In this document: in pieces, positions 9,912 through 18,768 of the stretch
How positions within the stretch are numbered: position 1 is the stretch's first letter
Layout: each line of letters starts with the position of its first letter
Origin: JALYUM01 sp036688685
GTDB taxonomy: Bacteria; Pseudomonadota; Gammaproteobacteria; Burkholderiales; Burkholderiaceae_D
Assembly: GCF_036688685.1 (NCBI RefSeq)
Contig: NZ_JAQQPS010000007.1
Span: 62,001-126,000, forward strand
Direction: 5' to 3'
Length of the DNA stretch: 64,000 nt
Notes under the pieces: model-generated
What the model was told of the DNA's origin: nothing
What the model saw: the letters and a program-made list of their open reading frames with translations, nothing else
Database searches by the model: none
Translations under genes and position numbers: made by a program

Positions 9912-10748
9912 TCAGGTTTGCCAGATGCGCGGCATTGGCGCCGCACAGCCCAGCAGGTGGGGCCGCAGCTGCTGCCACACGCGCACCAGGGCGTGGCGCG
10001 CGGTTTCGCTGTCGTCGCCCAGGTAGCGTGCCACCAGCACCGATTTCATGTACGTGATGCCGAGCGCCGGGTCGAGCGCACGCAGGCTGGCCAGCAAGGC
10101 GGCCGGCAGCGGCGGGCCGACCGCGATCAAGGTCGCGCAGACGCTCCTGCCGTTCAGGCCGAAGCGGCTGGCAATGGCAGCAGGGGTGATCACGCCCTGC
10201 TCCCACCACACCAGCTTTGCTCCCCGCCGGATGCGGATGTGCTGGCGCACCGCGCCGCTGATAAAGCGCTCGTGCGCGGCGCGCCGCCCGAAGCACAGGA
10301 TCTCGCTGCCGATGTAGCGCGCGCCTTCGGCCAGCGCCACCTCGTGGTGCAGGTCGACCCGGGCGGCATCGTAAAAAATACTTTCTTGCGGCATCCATTC
10401 GCAGGCGCCGCCCGCGCCCACGGCGATGGTCACGCGCTGGCTCGACACCTTGCCGTTGGCGCGGTACCACTTGGCGGCGCCGGGCGTGGTCAGGAAAGCG
10501 TGAGCGCCGTCGGCGGCATCGACGGCGATGGCCAGCTGGTCGCCACCGACCACGCCCCCAGGCGGGTGCAGCATGATCGCGTGGCAAATGCCCGGGCCTT
10601 CCGGATACAGCGGCTTCTGCACGCGCAGCGGTCCACGGTGGGTCCGTTCGACCAGGCGGGTGGTGTCGCCATCGCGCGCAAAACCCAGCCGCAGCGACGC
10701 TTGCCAGGGCGCGGCGGCGGTTGGATGGGCATGTGAGCAATCAGGCAT
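9912..10748 (-). CDS. ureD: Urease accessory protein UreD
   Basis: 278 residues from ATG 10748; an upstream in-frame TTG at 10781 lacks a clear ribosome site. LHPPGGVVGGDQLAI, LTTPGAAKWYR, WMPQESIFYD and FGRRAAHERF are UreD/UreH signatures. UreD binds apo-urease directly and, with UreF and UreG, forms the activation complex. It opens the ureDABCEFG operon. No urea transporter (urtABCDE) or nickel permease gene is in the window. Confidence 0.95.
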   Translation of the reverse strand: MPDCSHAHPTAAAPWQASLRLGFARDGDTTRLVERTHRGPLRVQKPLYPEGPGICHAIMLHPPGGVVGGDQLAIAVDAADGAHAFLTTPGAAKWYRANGKVSSQRVTIAVGAGGACEWMPQESIFYDAARVDLHHEVALAEGARYIGSEILCFGRRAAHERFISGAVRQHIRIRRGAKLVWWEQGVITPAAIASRFGLNGRSVCATLIAVGPPLPAALLASLRALDPALGITYMKSVLVARYLGDDSETARHALVRVWQQLRPHLLGCAAPMPRIWQT

Positions 10749-10811
10749 GCTTTCTGTAGAGCAGGATGCGTGCCAGCCCAATCTGGCCAGGTATGCACCG
10801 CATTGGTGCGC

Positions 10812-11507
10812 TTAAATGTGCAGCCAGCGCCAGATGCCGGCTGGCCAGCCCGCCAGCGGAAGATGCGCCCAGGTCGCCAGCAACCACACCACCACCCCGC
10901 CGCCAAGCGCATGGGCGCCAAACTTGCCGACCTTGGCGCGGCCCTGCGCGATTGCCGCGAACGGCCAGTAACTGGTGCGCGCTTCCCATGCCGGCCAGCC
11001 TTGCGGATCGAGGCCTTCCTTCTTGCGGTCCTGCATGGCCGCGCCCACCAGCGCCAGCACGATGATCGCCACCGCCACCACGATATTTTTCGGCACCGGA
11101 TAGACCAGGATGTGGCACACGCCCCAGATCGCAAACGCCCACATCATGGGATGGCGCGTGATCGCGAAGACGCCCTGCGCCTGGGCGGTGGCAGCGCTGG
11201 CGGCCGCGCCGGGCAGCGCCGGGTTGCGCACCAGCGAGCCAATCAGCAGGATCGACGCCACCAGCATGGCCACCGTCGCGATGCCCCAGATCACGTCACC
11301 CACCGGCCACAGGGCGGTGCTGGCCGGGGCCCGGGTATAGCTCCAGCTGATCGACCAGAGCGTGACAGCCGCCACCAGCGAGTACAGGCCCAGGAAGCCG
11401 GTTTCGCCGAGGACGCCCACCAGCGGTTTTCGCAAAGGATGCGACAGCAGGAAATGGGTGCCGACAAATGCGCCGGCGGCAGCTGCCACTGTGAGTGTAT
11501 CGATCAT
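10812..11507 (-). CDS. NnrU family integral membrane protein
   Basis: 231 residues with five or six hydrophobic segments. THFLLSHPLRKPLVGVLGE and AITRHPMMWAFAIWGVCHIL match the NnrU family, which is related to the isoprenylcysteine methyltransferase-like membrane fold. NnrU was named from denitrification loci, but no nitrite or nitric oxide reductase gene is here, so the role is open. TGGAGA precedes ATG 11507. It lies 63 bp upstream of ureD and 21 bp downstream of the DUF1302 gene on the same strand. Confidence 0.85.
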   Translation of the reverse strand: MIDTLTVAAAAGAFVGTHFLLSHPLRKPLVGVLGETGFLGLYSLVAAVTLWSISWSYTRAPASTALWPVGDVIWGIATVAMLVASILLIGSLVRNPALPGAAASAATAQAQGVFAITRHPMMWAFAIWGVCHILVYPVPKNIVVAVAIIVLALVGAAMQDRKKEGLDPQGWPAWEARTSYWPFAAIAQGRAKVGKFGAHALGGGVVVWLLATWAHLPLAGWPAGIWRWLHI

Positions 11508-11528
11508 CCGGGTGTCTCCAGGTTCGTT

Positions 11529-13292
11529 TCAAAATTTGATGCCGGCGGCCAGCGCCAGCGTATCGCGGTCGCTCAGGGGATTGTAGTCGCCACCCCACAC
11601 CGGCAGCCAGGCAATCTCGAACAGATAGCGCTGGCGGTACTCCAGCCGCACGCCCAGGTTGAGTGTCTTGCGTCCCTGGTTGAGCAGGAAATCGTTCGAC
11701 CAGCCTCTGACGTCGTGCACGAAGGCGGCGCTGGCGGAAGCGGCCAGGCCGGGCATCAAGTCGGGTGCAACTGCGGGCCAGCGCGCCTCCACGCGCAGGC
11801 GGTAGCCCCAGGCATCGCTGCTGACATACCCGGCCTGGGTGCACTGCCGGGCCGGGTTGGCGGTGGTGACGGTGCACACGCCGAACACCGGCCCCACGCC
11901 GAACAGGTCGGCGCGGCCATAGCGGCGCAGCGCGGGGTCGGGCAAGCCGATCGCATGCTTGGCCACCACCTCGAGCGTCGCGGACAGCGGCGTGGCGCCG
12001 ACTTTTCCGTCCTGCTGCACGCCAATTTGCAGCTGCGCGCTCGGGTGCAGGTCGTAGCCATGAAAGATGCCACCGGGCGCCACGGCATCGGCCGCCACCC
12101 GCAGCAGCGCGGGCGCGCTGGGGCTGAGGAACGGCGGCAGCGCATCGCCGGGCGCCAGCATGAACGGCGCGCGCGGGCGGTACGACAGCTCACCGAACAC
12201 CGTGGTGTCGCCCTGCTTGCGGGCTACGGTGAGCGCCGAGAGCGCGATGTTGTCGGGGTATTCGGTGAGGAAGGCCATGTTCTTGCCGTCCGGGTCGCCC
12301 GGCACGATGGGCGGACCAATGCGGCTGCTGCGGCGCAGGCCCGGCATTGGCGTGCGCCAGGTGTAACGCGCCTGGTACAGGCCAACATCCAGGCCGAAGG
12401 CCTTGAACAGCAGCGCGAGGCCGGCGTCATGCGCGCCGCTGTCCGGCGTCGGCAGGCGTTTCAGCAAGGCGCCGGTGGCCACGCGCGCGCGGTCGTTCAA
12501 CACGGGCAGTCCGGACATGACGACATTGCAGCCCGGCGCCAGGTAATCGCTGACGGCCCAGAACGTGCCGCACAGGTCGAGCGTGGTGGGCTGGAAGCGC
12601 CCGCCGACAAACCCTTCCAGCGCCAGCGCCGGCGTCAACTCGAGGCGGGCAAACGCCATCGGTGACGCCACGCGCGTTTCCTGCGCCACTGCGCTGGCGC
12701 GGCGCTGCGCCGGCAAGTCGCGCGCACTGAGGGCATCGAGCCCGCCACCGACTGCGGAGCGCTCGCCCCACGCGAGGCTTTGGCGGCCGATCCGTCCCAA
12801 CAGGCGCGCGCTCCCCAGGGCCACGCTCTGCTGCACCCAGGCGTCGAGCAAGGCCACGCCGCTGAACCTGGCCAGGCGCGCGGCCCCGGCGTCACCCAGG
12901 GGGACATCCGCCGTATAGCCATTCAGGCTGTTGCCCCACGGCCGGGTGCCGCGCGCGAGCGCGCCATCGTGCCAGGCCTTGACACGCACCAGCGCGCTGA
13001 AGTCGCCCTCGCGCGCGGACAGGTCGAGGTAGCCCTTGATTGCGGTCGATACCGCATCGTGGCGGCGAAAATTCAGGTTGGCGTCGTCGGCATTGCTGCC
13101 GCTGGCGCGGCCCGCCAGGCCCACCAGCGGCGCGTTCAGCGCCGTCAGCAAGTCCGGGTCGGGCGATTCGAGCCGGACCACGCTGCCGAAGGTGATGCGG
13201 CCGCTGACGCCGGTCTCGAGCGCATGCGCCTCGAGACCGGCGCCCAGTGCGCCACCCGCCAGCCAGGCGATCACCCGCCGTGTCCGCTGCAT
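11529..13292 (-). CDS. DUF1302 family outer-membrane protein
   Basis: 587 residues from ATG 13292, giving a signal peptide MQRTRRVIAWLAGG... ending EAHA; an ATG at 13310 would add six residues. The mature start ALETGVSGRITFGSVVRLES and later repeated amphipathic strands, ending DRDTLALAAGIKF with a terminal Phe, fit the DUF1302 beta-barrel family. These proteins are often found with DUF1329 partners and RND efflux genes, none of which are seen here. Function unknown. The 3' end is 21 bp before nnrU. Confidence 0.8.
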   Translation of the reverse strand: MQRTRRVIAWLAGGALGAGLEAHALETGVSGRITFGSVVRLESPDPDLLTALNAPLVGLAGRASGSNADDANLNFRRHDAVSTAIKGYLDLSAREGDFSALVRVKAWHDGALARGTRPWGNSLNGYTADVPLGDAGAARLARFSGVALLDAWVQQSVALGSARLLGRIGRQSLAWGERSAVGGGLDALSARDLPAQRRASAVAQETRVASPMAFARLELTPALALEGFVGGRFQPTTLDLCGTFWAVSDYLAPGCNVVMSGLPVLNDRARVATGALLKRLPTPDSGAHDAGLALLFKAFGLDVGLYQARYTWRTPMPGLRRSSRIGPPIVPGDPDGKNMAFLTEYPDNIALSALTVARKQGDTTVFGELSYRPRAPFMLAPGDALPPFLSPSAPALLRVAADAVAPGGIFHGYDLHPSAQLQIGVQQDGKVGATPLSATLEVVAKHAIGLPDPALRRYGRADLFGVGPVFGVCTVTTANPARQCTQAGYVSSDAWGYRLRVEARWPAVAPDLMPGLAASASAAFVHDVRGWSNDFLLNQGRKTLNLGVRLEYRQRYLFEIAWLPVWGGDYNPLSDRDTLALAAGIKF

Positions 13293-13350
13293 CGCCACCC
13301 CCACATGCATCAAGGACTTTGATTTATCGTAATCTTATAAGAAAAGCAGG

Positions 13351-14988
13351 TCAATGCGCAGCGGATAATGCTTGCGCCGCCATGGCGGTGCTGAGAAATA
13401 CCTGGCCATTGAGCGTGTCGAGCAAGCTGCTGTGTTTCAGGCGATCCATCACCGGCCCCTTCACTTCGGCCAGGTGCAGCCCGATCTTGCGTGCCTTGAG
13501 ACTGGTGTTCAATTCGACCAGCCCGAACAGCGCCGAGGTGTCGATCGCATTCACCGCCGACAACACCAGCACCAGATTGCGCGTGGCCGGGTGCGCGGCC
13601 AGTTCTTCGTCGATGCGTTCGCGCACCGGCTCGACGTTGGCGAAAAACAGGCCGGCGTCGATCCGCAGCAGCAGCAGTTCCGGCGTGGTGTCGGCCGCGT
13701 AGCGGGTGATATTGCGGAAGTGTTCGGTGCCCGCGATACGCCCCAGCACGGCGATGTGCGGCCGGCTGGCGCGCCAGATGATCGCGCCCATCGACAGCAT
13801 CAGGCCGATGATCACCCCCGCCTCCACGCCCAGCCCCAGCACGCCGGCGGCCGTGGCCAGCAACGCCAGCGCGTCGGCGCGGTCGTAGCGCCAAGCGGTG
13901 CGCAAGGTGTCCAGGTCGAGCATGCCCAGCACGGCGACGATGATGGTGGCGGCCAGCACCGGCAGCGGCAGCAGCGCCAGCCAGCCGGTCGGCGCCACCA
14001 GCGCCAGCGCCAGCAGCGCGGCGGTGATCAGGCTGGCCAGCTGGGTGTTGGCGCCGGCAGCGAAATTCACGGCCGAGCGCGACAGGCTGCCGGTGACAGG
14101 AAAGCCGCCGGTCAGGGCCGCACCGATATTGGCCGCGCCCAGGCCGATCAGTTCCTGGTTGCTGTGCAGCTTTTCCGAGCGCTTCAAGGCCAGCGTTTGC
14201 GCACCCGACATGCTGATCAGGAACACCATGAAGCCGATCAGCAGGGCCGGCTGCACCAGCGCGCGCCAGTGGCTGGCCGAGGTGGCCAGGTTCAGGCCCG
14301 GCAGGCCGGACGGCACCGCGCCAGTGGTGTGCACGCCGAGTGCGCCGAAATCGAACAGCCAGGACAGGATGGTCGCGCCGATCACCAGCACCATCGGCGC
14401 CAGGCGCGCGCCCACGTCGGCGGCCGCAGCCGGCAAACCAGCCAGGCGCAGGCCGCGCGCGAGGAACTGGCGCGCCAGCAGCAGCAAGACCACAGCCCCC
14501 ACCCCGAGGATGGCGCTGAGGGGATGCACCTGCGGGAACACGGCGCCCAGCAGCGCATCGCCCTGGCCAAGCGCGATCACGATCGACGAGCCGAGCGTAA
14601 AACCGTTCATCACGGGCCGTGAAAAGAAGTTGGCCAGAAAACCGATACGCAGCAAGCCGCAGACCAGCAGTACGACGCCGGACAGCAGCGCCAGTTGCGC
14701 CGCCAGCACCATATATAAGCCGCTGCCGGGTGCGGCCAGCGGTGCGAGCAGCGACGCCGTCATCAGCGACGTGATCGCCATCGGCCCGATCGACTGCGTC
14801 ATGCTTGAACCGAACAGCGCGTACAACAGCGGCGGCACAATGCTGGCGTACAGGCCGGCCACCGGGGGCAGGCCCGCCACCATCGCGTAGGCCATGCCTT
14901 GTGGGATCATCATCATGGCGACCACGATGCCGGCGCTGATATCGCCCGGCAGCTGGGCGCGTCGGTACTGCCTCAACCATGCGAGCAT
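13351..14988 (-). CDS. SulP family inorganic anion transporter with STAS domain
   Basis: 545 residues. PGDISAGIVVAMMMIPQGMA is the conserved SulP N-terminal signature, followed by about 10-12 membrane segments and a cytoplasmic STAS domain (about residues 435-540; VLVLSAVNAIDTSALFGL). SLC26/SulP proteins move sulfate, bicarbonate or dicarboxylates; the substrate here is not determined. A long alternative frame on the same strand (13310-14980) is an Arg/Ala/Gly-rich shadow. It lies 58 bp upstream of the DUF1302 gene start. Confidence 0.92.
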   Translation of the reverse strand: MLAWLRQYRRAQLPGDISAGIVVAMMMIPQGMAYAMVAGLPPVAGLYASIVPPLLYALFGSSMTQSIGPMAITSLMTASLLAPLAAPGSGLYMVLAAQLALLSGVVLLVCGLLRIGFLANFFSRPVMNGFTLGSSIVIALGQGDALLGAVFPQVHPLSAILGVGAVVLLLLARQFLARGLRLAGLPAAAADVGARLAPMVLVIGATILSWLFDFGALGVHTTGAVPSGLPGLNLATSASHWRALVQPALLIGFMVFLISMSGAQTLALKRSEKLHSNQELIGLGAANIGAALTGGFPVTGSLSRSAVNFAAGANTQLASLITAALLALALVAPTGWLALLPLPVLAATIIVAVLGMLDLDTLRTAWRYDRADALALLATAAGVLGLGVEAGVIIGLMLSMGAIIWRASRPHIAVLGRIAGTEHFRNITRYAADTTPELLLLRIDAGLFFANVEPVRERIDEELAAHPATRNLVLVLSAVNAIDTSALFGLVELNTSLKARKIGLHLAEVKGPVMDRLKHSSLLDTLNGQVFLSTAMAAQALSAAH

Positions 14989-15022
14989 GCGGTGTTCTCT
15001 TGTGCGTGAGGCCGCAACTGTA

Positions 15023-16525
15023 TCAGGTCATCGCCAGCTCGACGCAATTTCTGCCGGCCCGCTTGGCGCGCCCTACTGCCGCGTTCACGCGCACGGTGAG
15101 CGCATCGGCACTTTCCTGCTCGCCCAGCTGGGCCACGCCGAGGCTGACGGTAAGCCGGTCGCAGCCCGGAATGGGCGTGGCGGCAATCGCCAGGCGGATC
15201 TTCTCGGCCATTTTGAGGCCATCGATGGCGCAGGTGTGGGTGGCGATAATCTGAAATTCCTCGCCGCCCGAGCGCACCAGCGTATCGGTGCCGCGCAATA
15301 CCGCGTGGGTGGCGGCGGCGACGGTGCGCAGGGCCATGTCGCCGCACGGGTGGCCGTAGCGGTCGTTGATGTCCTTGAAACGGTCGATGTCAAAGCTGAT
15401 CAGCGCCAGCGGCAGCGCATAACGGCGCGCGCGCCGGATTTCCTTTTCCAGCAGCGCTTCGCCATGACGCCGGTTGGCCACGCCGGTGAGCGCGTCGATG
15501 GTGCTGGCAAGCGTCACCTGCCCCATCAACTGTTCGGTTTCGCGGTTCGCCTCCGCCAGGCGCAGGCCCAGCCAGGCGCCTTGCGCGATGTCGTGGATGG
15601 CCAGCAGCGCGTCGCCCGCCAAGGGGGCGCTGCTGGCGAACATCAGCGACAAGGCGCCCAGCGGCTGGCCCGGACCGATGGCCGGAATCGGCGCCCCGAC
15701 GATGGTGCCGACGCTGTGGCCGGCATTGTCGAGGTGGCCGGCTTGCAGGACCGCGTCGGCCAGCACCAGCTCGCCGCTGCGGGCGGCGGCCAGCGCCGGA
15801 AACCGCGAACGGCGCCCGAGCAGGTTGCCTTCGCTCTGCGCCAGCGCAGGGGCCAGCGTAACGGCCAAGTCAATGGCGCCAGGGCCAGCCTGCGCCGCGA
15901 GGCGCAACTGGCCCTGCGTGTCGACGGTGAACACGGCTGCGTGCACCAGGCCGGGCCAGGTCGCCAGCACGGCGCACAGGCCGGCCGCCATCTGCCCGGT
16001 TTCGTCGCTGCCGGCCAGCACGCTGAGCGCGCGGCTGCGCAGGCCCGGCAAGCCGCGCAGACTGACGTCGCATTCAGCGTGGCCGGCCGCTTCCAGCATG
16101 GCCGCAATCTGGCCATACAAGGCTTCCAGGGTGATCGGCGCCAGCGCATAGTCGCACGGACCGTGCGCCATCAGGGTGGTCAGCCAGCTGGCCCGCTCGC
16201 TCGGGCACACCAGCAAGGTGGGGCCGCCGGCGCGCAGCGCCACCAGCTGCACCATGGCGGCGCCGTCGCTGTCGCGTACGAAATCTTCCAGGTCGATGAC
16301 CAGCACATGCGGCTGGCGCGCGGCGACCACGTCGATGGCTTGCAGCGGACCGTCGGCCAGCTGCACAGTATCGATCAGGTCGGCGCAGGCGGCCGCCATG
16401 GCGGCGCGGCGGCCGCTGTCGCGGCTGACAAACAAGCCGATGCGGCCCGGACGCAACGCCGGCCGGAGTTCCGAGGGAAGTTCTGTGCGGAAGTCTCCGT
16501 CCATTGCACTGGCCAGTTGGGGCAT
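15023..16525 (-). CDS. Diguanylate cyclase with receiver-like and GAF-like N-terminal domains
   Basis: 500 residues. The C-terminal GGDEF domain shows FDIDRFKDINDRYGH and the active-site SGGEEF (about residue 420), so c-di-GMP synthesis is likely. Residues about 20-140 look like a degenerate receiver (VLVIDLEDFV), and about 170-330 like a GAF sensor. No RxxD inhibitory site is evident directly before GGEEF. AGGAGA five bases before ATG 16525 (MPQLASAMDG) sets the start; the frame opens 8 codons earlier. It is divergent from the SDR gene. Confidence 0.88.
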   Translation of the reverse strand: MPQLASAMDGDFRTELPSELRPALRPGRIGLFVSRDSGRRAAMAAACADLIDTVQLADGPLQAIDVVAARQPHVLVIDLEDFVRDSDGAAMVQLVALRAGGPTLLVCPSERASWLTTLMAHGPCDYALAPITLEALYGQIAAMLEAAGHAECDVSLRGLPGLRSRALSVLAGSDETGQMAAGLCAVLATWPGLVHAAVFTVDTQGQLRLAAQAGPGAIDLAVTLAPALAQSEGNLLGRRSRFPALAAARSGELVLADAVLQAGHLDNAGHSVGTIVGAPIPAIGPGQPLGALSLMFASSAPLAGDALLAIHDIAQGAWLGLRLAEANRETEQLMGQVTLASTIDALTGVANRRHGEALLEKEIRRARRYALPLALISFDIDRFKDINDRYGHPCGDMALRTVAAATHAVLRGTDTLVRSGGEEFQIIATHTCAIDGLKMAEKIRLAIAATPIPGCDRLTVSLGVAQLGEQESADALTVRVNAAVGRAKRAGRNCVELAMT

Positions 16526-16684
16526 CGTTTTCTCCTGAATCTTCGTCATATACCGAGGGCAAGTTTGCCATAAATGCCCGGGGCAGGTCGAGTCGATTAA
16601 CCGGATGTGTGTGGAAGCGCACCGTCGCTCCCGGCGCGCGGTGTAACCATTTGCCTATTCATTAACTCTTCAATAAGGCCCAAT

Positions 16685-17620
16685 ATGTCGATCCAGGACG
16701 ATGCAGCAGACAAAGCGCGGGCCATCCAGCGCCAGCAGGACAGCAAGGACGCGGCAGTACAAACCGGCGTCGACCAGCCGGCGCCGCCGATGTCCGACCA
16801 GCACCTGGCCAAGCCCGGTATCGAAGCGGACATGCAACAACGTCCCCGCTTCATGGCCGACGCGTATCAGGGTAGCGGCAAGCTGCAGGACCAGGTGGCG
16901 ATCGTGACCGGCGGTGACTCCGGCATCGGGCGCGCCGTGGCAGTGCTGTTCGCGCGCGAGGGGGCCGACGTGGCCATCATCTACCTGAACGAACACGTCG
17001 ACGCCGCAGAGACAAAACGCTGCATCGAAGCCGAAGGCCGGCGCTGCATCACCATCCCGGGCGACGTCAAGGATGCCGACTTCTGCAAGCAGGCGGTGGA
17101 TGGCGTGGTCGAGCGCTGGGGCAAGCTCGACGTGCTGGTCAACAATGCGGCATTCCAGGAGCATGCCTTGTCCTTGCTGGACCTCAGCGAAGAACGCTTC
17201 GATGAAACCATGCGCACGAATATCTATGGCTACTTCCACATGGCCAAGGCAGCCTTGCCGCACCTGAAACGGGGTGCGGCCATCGTCAATACCGGTTCCG
17301 TGACGGGGCTGAAAGGTTCCAAACACCTGCTCGATTATTCGTCAACCAAGGGCGCCATCCACGCCTTCACGATGTCGCTCGCCTCGAACCTGATCGACCA
17401 GGGCATCCGCGTCAACGCCGTGGCGCCGGGTCCGGTGTGGACGCCGCTTAATCCAGCCGACCAGACGCCGGAGAAGATCGCGCAATTTGGCGCCGACACC
17501 GACATGAAGCGCCCGGCCCAGCCGGAAGAATTGTCGCCGGCGTACGTGTTTCTGGCTTCGTCGGTGTGCTCGGGCTACATCACCGGCATCGTGTTGCCGG
17601 TGACCGGCTCGGTCGGTTGA
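16685..17620 (+). CDS. Short-chain dehydrogenase/reductase of the general-stress (YhdF/GSP39-like) type
   Basis: 311 residues. A hydrophilic extension of about 60 residues precedes the Rossmann motif TGGDSGIGRA; NNAAFQE and the catalytic YSSTK (Tyr-x-x-x-Lys) follow, and the end QPEELSPAYVFLAS is family-typical. Cytoplasmic NAD(P)-dependent oxidoreductase of unknown substrate. AAGG precedes ATG 16685. It is 22 bp upstream of ku on the same strand, suggesting co-expression of a stress enzyme with DNA repair. Confidence 0.9.
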   Translation: MSIQDDAADKARAIQRQQDSKDAAVQTGVDQPAPPMSDQHLAKPGIEADMQQRPRFMADAYQGSGKLQDQVAIVTGGDSGIGRAVAVLFAREGADVAIIYLNEHVDAAETKRCIEAEGRRCITIPGDVKDADFCKQAVDGVVERWGKLDVLVNNAAFQEHALSLLDLSEERFDETMRTNIYGYFHMAKAALPHLKRGAAIVNTGSVTGLKGSKHLLDYSSTKGAIHAFTMSLASNLIDQGIRVNAVAPGPVWTPLNPADQTPEKIAQFGADTDMKRPAQPEELSPAYVFLASSVCSGYITGIVLPVTGSVG

Positions 17621-17642
17621 TCGATGAATGAAAGGGACCACG

Positions 17643-18533
17643 ATGGTACGCAGCATGTGGAAAGGCGCCATCAGCTTCGGGCTGGTGCATATTCCGGTGG
17701 AGATGTACACCGCCGTGAGTGACAAGGCGCTCGACTTGACGATGCTGGACCGGCGCGATTTTTCGCCGGTTGGCTTCAAGCGCTACAACAAGGGCAACGA
17801 CAAGGAAGTGTCGTGGGAAGACATCGTCAAAGGTTACGAATACGCCGATGGTGAATACGTCGTGCTGTCGGAAGAAGATCTGCGCCGCGCCAATCCGGAG
17901 GCCACCGGCACCATCGACATTCTCGCCTTTGTCGATGCCGGGGATGTTCCATTGATCTACTACGAGCAGCCCTACTACCTGGCGCCCGGCAAGGGCGGCG
18001 ACAAGGTGTATGCGCTATTGCGCGAAACGCTCAAGAAGGCCGGCAAGATCGGCATCGCGAATGTCGTCATCCGGGTCAAGCAGCACCTGGCCGCGCTGGT
18101 GTGCGTCGACGACGCCATCACGCTGCACACGCTGCGTTATGCCGATGAAATCCGTCCCACCGACGAGCTGAAAATTCCCGGAAAAAGCAGCAAGGCCGCG
18201 ACCATCACCGCCAAGGAGCTGGCGATGGCCATGGCGCTGGTCGAGGGCATGGCCGACGCATGGAAACCTGATCAGTATCGCGACACCTACCGCGAAGATA
18301 TCCTGGCCCTGGTCGACAAAAAGGTCAAGGCGAAGCAGACCAGGACCATCACCATGCCGGACAAGGACAGTCCCAAGCCGGCGGCGTCGAATGTGGTCGA
18401 CCTGGTGGCGCTGCTGCAGGCCAGTATCGGCAAGAAGCCGGGCACGAAGGCAGAAGTGGCACCAGCGCCGAAGCCAAAACGGGCCAGGAAGCCGGCCGCC
18501 AAGGCGGCCACAGCGCGCAAGAAAGCGGCCTGA
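17643..18533 (+). CDS. ku: Non-homologous end-joining protein Ku
   Basis: 296 residues. MVRSMWKGAISFGLVHIPVE is the bacterial Ku signature, followed by the beta-barrel core that encircles DNA ends (about residues 1-220) and a Lys/Ala/Pro-rich C-terminal tail (about 250-296; KRARKPAAKAATARKKAA) likely to contact DNA. Ku binds double-strand ends and recruits LigD. AAGGGA precedes ATG 17643. The stop TGA is followed after 1 bp by the ATG of the next small gene, and ligD lies convergent just beyond. Confidence 0.96.
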   Translation: MVRSMWKGAISFGLVHIPVEMYTAVSDKALDLTMLDRRDFSPVGFKRYNKGNDKEVSWEDIVKGYEYADGEYVVLSEEDLRRANPEATGTIDILAFVDAGDVPLIYYEQPYYLAPGKGGDKVYALLRETLKKAGKIGIANVVIRVKQHLAALVCVDDAITLHTLRYADEIRPTDELKIPGKSSKAATITAKELAMAMALVEGMADAWKPDQYRDTYREDILALVDKKVKAKQTRTITMPDKDSPKPAASNVVDLVALLQASIGKKPGTKAEVAPAPKPKRARKPAAKAATARKKAA

Positions 18534-18534
18534 C

Positions 18535-18768
18535 ATGGGAGACTGGATCGATTTGCTGCAATGGCCGGCCATGGCGATCACCCTGCTGGCCGGTTTTATG
18601 GTGGGCTCCAAAAAAAGCCCGAAACGCATCCTCGGGTTCTGGCTGTTCATCCTCAGTAATGCACTGTGGATTGCCTGGGGCCTGCACGATGAAGCGTGGG
18701 CGTTGATTACCCTCCAGGCAGGCTTGTTTGCAATGAATGTGCGCGGGATCGTCAAGAATGACGCTTAG
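18535..18768 (+). CDS. Small multi-pass membrane protein downstream of ku
   Basis: 77 residues with three hydrophobic segments (AMAITLLAGFMVG, RILGFWLFILSNALWIAWGL, ALITLQAGLFAMNV). The SNALWIAWG pattern resembles small PnuC/SWEET-like membrane proteins, though the family is not certain. The ATG is 1 bp after the ku stop, so translation is coupled to ku. Its last 4 bp overlap the end of the convergent ligD gene. Function unknown; a link to end joining is only positional. Confidence 0.7.
   Translation: MGDWIDLLQWPAMAITLLAGFMVGSKKSPKRILGFWLFILSNALWIAWGLHDEAWALITLQAGLFAMNVRGIVKNDA

Noticed and set aside
10770..12665. A 631-codon plus-strand frame across nnrU and the DUF1302 gene
   Set aside because: It crosses two supported minus-strand genes and has shadow-type composition.
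13310..14980. A second long frame on the same strand as the SulP transporter, suggesting a frameshift
   Set aside because: The SulP protein at 13351-14988 is complete from signature to STAS domain; the other frame translates to Arg/Ala/Gly-rich sequence.
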